Assembly (NCBI GenBank): GCA_002455335.1
Contig: DKKP01000326.1
Coordinates: forward strand, 343-8,473
Direction of reading: 5' to 3'
DNA: 8,131 nt
Source of the DNA: Anaerolineales bacterium UBA6663
GTDB lineage: Bacteria > Chloroflexota > Anaerolineae > Anaerolineales > UBA6663
Shown here: one piece after another, positions 6,321 through 8,131 of the stretch
Numbering within the stretch: the first letter of the stretch is position 1
How the letters are laid out: every line of letters begins with the position of its first letter
Notes under the pieces: generated by a model
Databases searched by the model: none
Seen by the model: the letters and a program-made list of their open reading frames with translations, nothing else
Told to the model about the DNA's origin: nothing
Position numbers and translations under genes: made by a program

Positions 6321-6665
6321 TCAAGGCGCTTCAGGAGCGAAGCGGCGCAGCAGCTGCCCGGCAAAGACGCCCATGATTGCCACAACAAGGGGCAGGATCA
6401 TCAGGGGCAACAACGCGCCCGTGTACGTTGCCTGAACCTGAAGCAGGTCTGTGATCGCGCGGGCCGAGACCAGGCACAGGCCCATGACCGCGGCCCAGAC
6501 CCAGGCCAGCCGCGGATTGAGCGCGCCGAGCAAGACGCCTGAGGCCAGCAGCAACGCGATCGGCAGCTGATTGGCCGCAAAAGCCGCATCTGTGACGCCG
6601 ACGCCGGCGCCAAGGCCAACGGCGAAGAAAGCAACGACGAGTTTGCCGCCTGTCGAGATCGACAT
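6321..6665 (-). CDS. Small four-span integral membrane protein of unknown function
   Basis: The 114-residue product is dominated by hydrophobic segments at about 8-29, 34-49, 53-72 and 82-106, predicting four membrane helices with both ends on the same side. The C-terminal LLRRFAPEAP is basic then proline-rich, which suggests a cytoplasmic end. The first helix is rich in Gly and Val (VGLGAGVGV, 16-24). No catalytic motif is visible and I do not recognise the family. The start is fixed by AAGGAG at 6678-6673, seven bases before the ATG. The gene is divergent from the response regulator gene and lies 74 bases upstream of the quinone oxidoreductase gene on the same strand. The ribosome site and clean hydrophobic pattern make it a convincing gene. 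Confidence 0.8.
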   Translation of the reverse strand: MSISTGGKLVVAFFAVGLGAGVGVTDAAFAANQLPIALLLASGVLLGALNPRLAWVWAAVMGLCLVSARAITDLLQVQATYTGALLPLMILPLVVAIMGVFAGQLLRRFAPEAP

Positions 6666-6684
6666 GCCCTATCTCCTTGTGTCG

Positions 6685-6699
6685 CGAGGCAATGCCTCG
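6685..6699. promoter_or_regulatory. Palindrome just upstream of the membrane protein gene
   Basis: CGAGGCAATGCCTCG is a seven-base inverted repeat around a single central base. It ends seven bases upstream of the AAGGAG site of the small membrane protein (minus strand). The one-base centre is too tight for a good RNA hairpin loop, so a protein-binding site is likelier than a terminator. Function is inferred. Confidence 0.35.
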
Positions 6700-6757
6700 G
6701 GGATGTTCGGCAGTATGCGCCCGGATGACCGATCCGAAAACGGCTCAAAGCGCCGGG

Positions 6758-6779
6758 CTCACGCACCCGGGTGCTTGAG
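6758..6779. promoter_or_regulatory. 22-bp imperfect palindrome, candidate operator in the divergent region
   Basis: The core GCACCCGGGTGC (6763-6774) is a perfect 12-base palindrome. After one mismatch on each side (C6762, T6775) it extends with CTCA (6758-6761) against TGAG (6776-6779). It lies 12 bases upstream of the candidate -35 of the response regulator gene and between the two divergent genes, a usual place for a dimeric regulator. A NarL-like dimer or another factor could bind; which one cannot be told. Confidence 0.45.
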
Positions 6780-6791
6780 TCGCCGTTGGCG

Positions 6792-6821
6792 TTGGCCTAT
6801 CTTCTCCATATTCTGTAGTAC
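6792..6821 (+). promoter_or_regulatory. Candidate promoter of the response regulator, possibly leaderless
   Basis: TTGGCC (6792-6797) and TAGTAC (6816-6821) are 18 bases apart, the same arrangement as the TTGG-18-TATACT candidate upstream of the 73-residue gene. Transcription would start at about 6828-6831, at or just before the ATG at 6831. No Shine-Dalgarno precedes that ATG, which agrees with a leaderless message. Both hexamers are imperfect. Confidence 0.4.
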
Positions 6822-6830
6822 AGTGCCCAC

Positions 6831-7565
6831 ATGTTGACCGTGTACCTGATCGAGGACAACGACAAGCTGCGGCCCGCGTTGAAGACCGGGCTCGAGGCGA
6901 CCGGCCAGGTCAGCGTGTTGGCGGCCGTCCGTTCGGGCGAAGAAGCTCTGGCGTTGTGTCTGCAAGGCGCACCCGTCGCCTTGTTGATGGACGTCCAGCT
7001 GGCGGGGGCCATGAACGGCATCGAGGCCGCGGTCGCCATCCGGCGCGAATACCCGCGGCTGCCCGTGGTCTTCTACTCGATCCAGGACGACGATGCGTAT
7101 TACCGCGCGTTTCGCGCCTCGGGCATCCTCAGCCACTATGCCTACGTTCGCAAATCCAACTATCTGCTGCCGGAGATGATCGTGCCGCTGTTGCGGGATG
7201 CCGCGGCCGGGCGGAGCTTCATCGACCCCGAGATCGAAACCCGGGTCCAGGAAGTGCGTCATCAGGATGAGAACTCGCCTTTTGCGCTTCTCGAGCCCAA
7301 TGAACAACAGGTGGCGCGGATGATCGCCCAGGGTCAAACCAACGAGCAGATCGCGGCGCGGCTTGGCTTCAAGGACAAGCGCACGATCAGCCGCGTCAAT
7401 GGTCAGATCTATGCCGCCTGGAGCCTCGATATCAGCGCGACGGACGAAAAGGCCGCGCGCACGCGCGCCGCGCTGATCGCCAGTCGCAACCGGCTGATGG
7501 TGTGGGACGCCGATGGCACACCACGCGTGCTCAACGAGCGCGGCGAGTGGGTGGTCGACGCCTGA
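6831..7565 (+). CDS. Two-component response regulator, NarL-like with variant HTH and C-terminal extension
   Basis: Residues 1-125 form a complete receiver domain. Acidic pocket residues Glu8 and Asp9 are in VYLIEDND, and the phosphoacceptor is Asp54 in LLMDVQLAG. Ser83 (VVFYSIQDDD) is the switch residue, with Lys108 in YAYVRKSNY. Residues about 153-198 resemble a LuxR/NarL helix-turn-helix (LEPNEQQVARMIAQGQTNEQ, then IAARLGFKDKRTISRVNGQI). It departs from the usual LTxRE-VL and TVKxHxxxI pattern in having PNEQQ and ISRVNGQIYAAW. About 45 further residues follow, ending DADGTPRVLNERGEWVVDA, an unusual tail for this family. A tract with no Shine-Dalgarno precedes the ATG. The stop is seven bases before the next gene, whose product is a membrane protein that may be its sensor. 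Receiver identity is firm; the exact output subfamily is less so. Confidence 0.9.
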   Translation: MLTVYLIEDNDKLRPALKTGLEATGQVSVLAAVRSGEEALALCLQGAPVALLMDVQLAGAMNGIEAAVAIRREYPRLPVVFYSIQDDDAYYRAFRASGILSHYAYVRKSNYLLPEMIVPLLRDAAAGRSFIDPEIETRVQEVRHQDENSPFALLEPNEQQVARMIAQGQTNEQIAARLGFKDKRTISRVNGQIYAAWSLDISATDEKAARTRAALIASRNRLMVWDADGTPRVLNERGEWVVDA

Positions 7566-7572
7566 GGCGTTC

Positions 7573-8131
7573 ATGACCGGCATCCTCGCGATCGACTGGT
7601 TGGCCCTGGCCCTTTCGCTCTTCAATACCGGGCTGTTGGCCTGGCTCGGTCTGACCGTCTTGCTCACGGCGCAGCCGCGTTCGCCTGGCGCAATCGCCGC
7701 CAGCCTCGGTTTGCTCGTCGCTGCGGCCTTCTTTGTCAGCCATTCGGCGATCATCGGCCAACCATTGCATACAGCGCCGGGGCTCGAGTTCCTGTGGCGG
7801 GCCGCGTTCTACGCCGTGATCGCCCTGCCCGCCGCCTGGTACGGCGTTGTGCTGTGGTATGCCGGATTTTGGAGCACGCCCACCTCGGCGTTGCGTCGTC
7901 GACACACTCCGCTGATCCTCGTCATCGCAATCCTCGTCGTAGCGCTTGTGGCGCTGACTGCGTTTGGCCGGGCGACCCCGTCGCTCGGACAGGCGCTCAC
8001 CCTGGGTCTTGCCTCGCCCGAGCGTGCGCAGCAGATGTGGCTGTTCGGGATCGCCTACCCGATCTACGGCGCGGCCAGCCTGGGCGCCGCGCTCGATGCG
8101 CTGCTGCGGCCGGGCCCGGTCACGCGCGCCA
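7573..8131 (+). CDS. Multi-span membrane protein, N-terminal part; possible sensor kinase input domain (runs off right edge)
   Basis: From the ATG at 7573 the frame stays open for 186 codons to the right edge. GAGG at 7564-7567, overlapping the stop of the response regulator, is a plausible ribosome site five bases upstream. Hydrophobic segments appear at about 5-32 (IDWLALALSLFNTGLLAWLG and on), 40-60 (AIAASLGLLVAAAFFVSHSA), 72-95 (EFLWRAAFYAVIALPAAWYG), 113-130 (PLILVIAILVVALVALTA) and 154-176 (MWLFGIAYPIYGAASLGAAL), so at least five membrane helices. The basic loop ALRRRH at 106-111 is probably cytoplasmic. Translational coupling to a response regulator suggests a sensor histidine kinase whose kinase core lies outside the window, but no DHp or ATPase motif is present here. 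A transporter or unrelated membrane protein is possible. Confidence 0.7.
   Translation, partial: MTGILAIDWLALALSLFNTGLLAWLGLTVLLTAQPRSPGAIAASLGLLVAAAFFVSHSAIIGQPLHTAPGLEFLWRAAFYAVIALPAAWYGVVLWYAGFWSTPTSALRRRHTPLILVIAILVVALVALTAFGRATPSLGQALTLGLASPERAQQMWLFGIAYPIYGAASLGAALDALLRPGPVTRA

Noticed and set aside
6317..6328. CGCC-TTGA-GGCG hairpin at the end of the four-span membrane gene as a terminator
   Set aside because: Only about four to five base pairs, overlaps the stop codon and has no U tract.
5329..6435. Plus-strand open frame (368 codons) over the quinone oxidoreductase
   Set aside because: The opposite strand encodes a well-conserved MDR enzyme with a perfect ribosome site; this frame is Arg/His/Gly-rich and is a shadow.
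6759..7754. Long minus-strand open frame (331 codons) opposite the response regulator
   Set aside because: It is antisense to a clear receiver/HTH gene, its translation is low-complexity and matches no fold, and GC-rich third positions keep that frame open by chance.
1..8131. CRISPR array, insertion sequence, tRNA or rRNA
   Set aside because: No regularly spaced long repeats, transposase motif, terminal inverted repeats or RNA-gene signatures were seen on either strand.

Overview
The window is GC-rich, with compact coding, strong AAGGAG/AGGAGG ribosome binding sites and a mixture of ATG and TTG starts. Its most telling gene is a 1039-residue regulator that joins a SARP-type winged helix, a bacterial transcriptional activator domain (BTAD), a STAND/AAA ATPase and a long TPR tail. 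A NarL-like response regulator lies next to a multi-span membrane protein. This mix is common in Chloroflexota and also occurs in Actinomycetota; Chloroflexota is my best guess, by inference only. No mobile element, CRISPR array, tRNA or rRNA was seen.

Layout, left to right. (1) 1-544, minus strand: the N-terminal 181 residues of a C39-like cysteine peptidase-fold protein that leaves the window at the left edge. (2) 545-737: a divergent promoter region with a good candidate promoter on each strand. (3) 738-4092, plus strand: a two-gene operon of an unrecognised 73-residue protein with an acidic tail and the BTAD-ATPase-TPR regulator. (4) 4093-4187: an intergenic region with three GTGTTNAC repeats 12 and 11 bases apart, followed by an extended -10-like element. 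(5) 4188-4727, plus strand: a YceI-family protein without a signal peptide. (6) 4741-4785: a strong hairpin that serves as terminator for both convergent units. (7) 6246-4801, minus strand: a quinone oxidoreductase-like MDR enzyme followed 12 bases later by a Bcp-type peroxiredoxin. (8) 6665-6321, minus strand: a small four-span membrane protein. (9) 6666-6830: a second divergent region with two palindromes. (10) 6831-7565, plus strand: a response regulator with a variant C-terminal helix-turn-helix. It is followed by a multi-span membrane protein that is open at the right edge (7573-8131) and may be the input domain of the partner sensor kinase.

How the parts may work together. The YceI protein (a lipocalin-like isoprenoid/quinone binder), the quinone oxidoreductase and the thiol peroxidase form a small redox group around one shared terminator. 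The BTAD regulator lies just upstream of the YceI gene. The spaced repeats in the gap between them have the geometry used by OmpR/SARP-type winged helices, so direct control of the YceI gene by its neighbour is a testable idea. The response regulator and the following membrane protein look like a two-component system with its own promoter.
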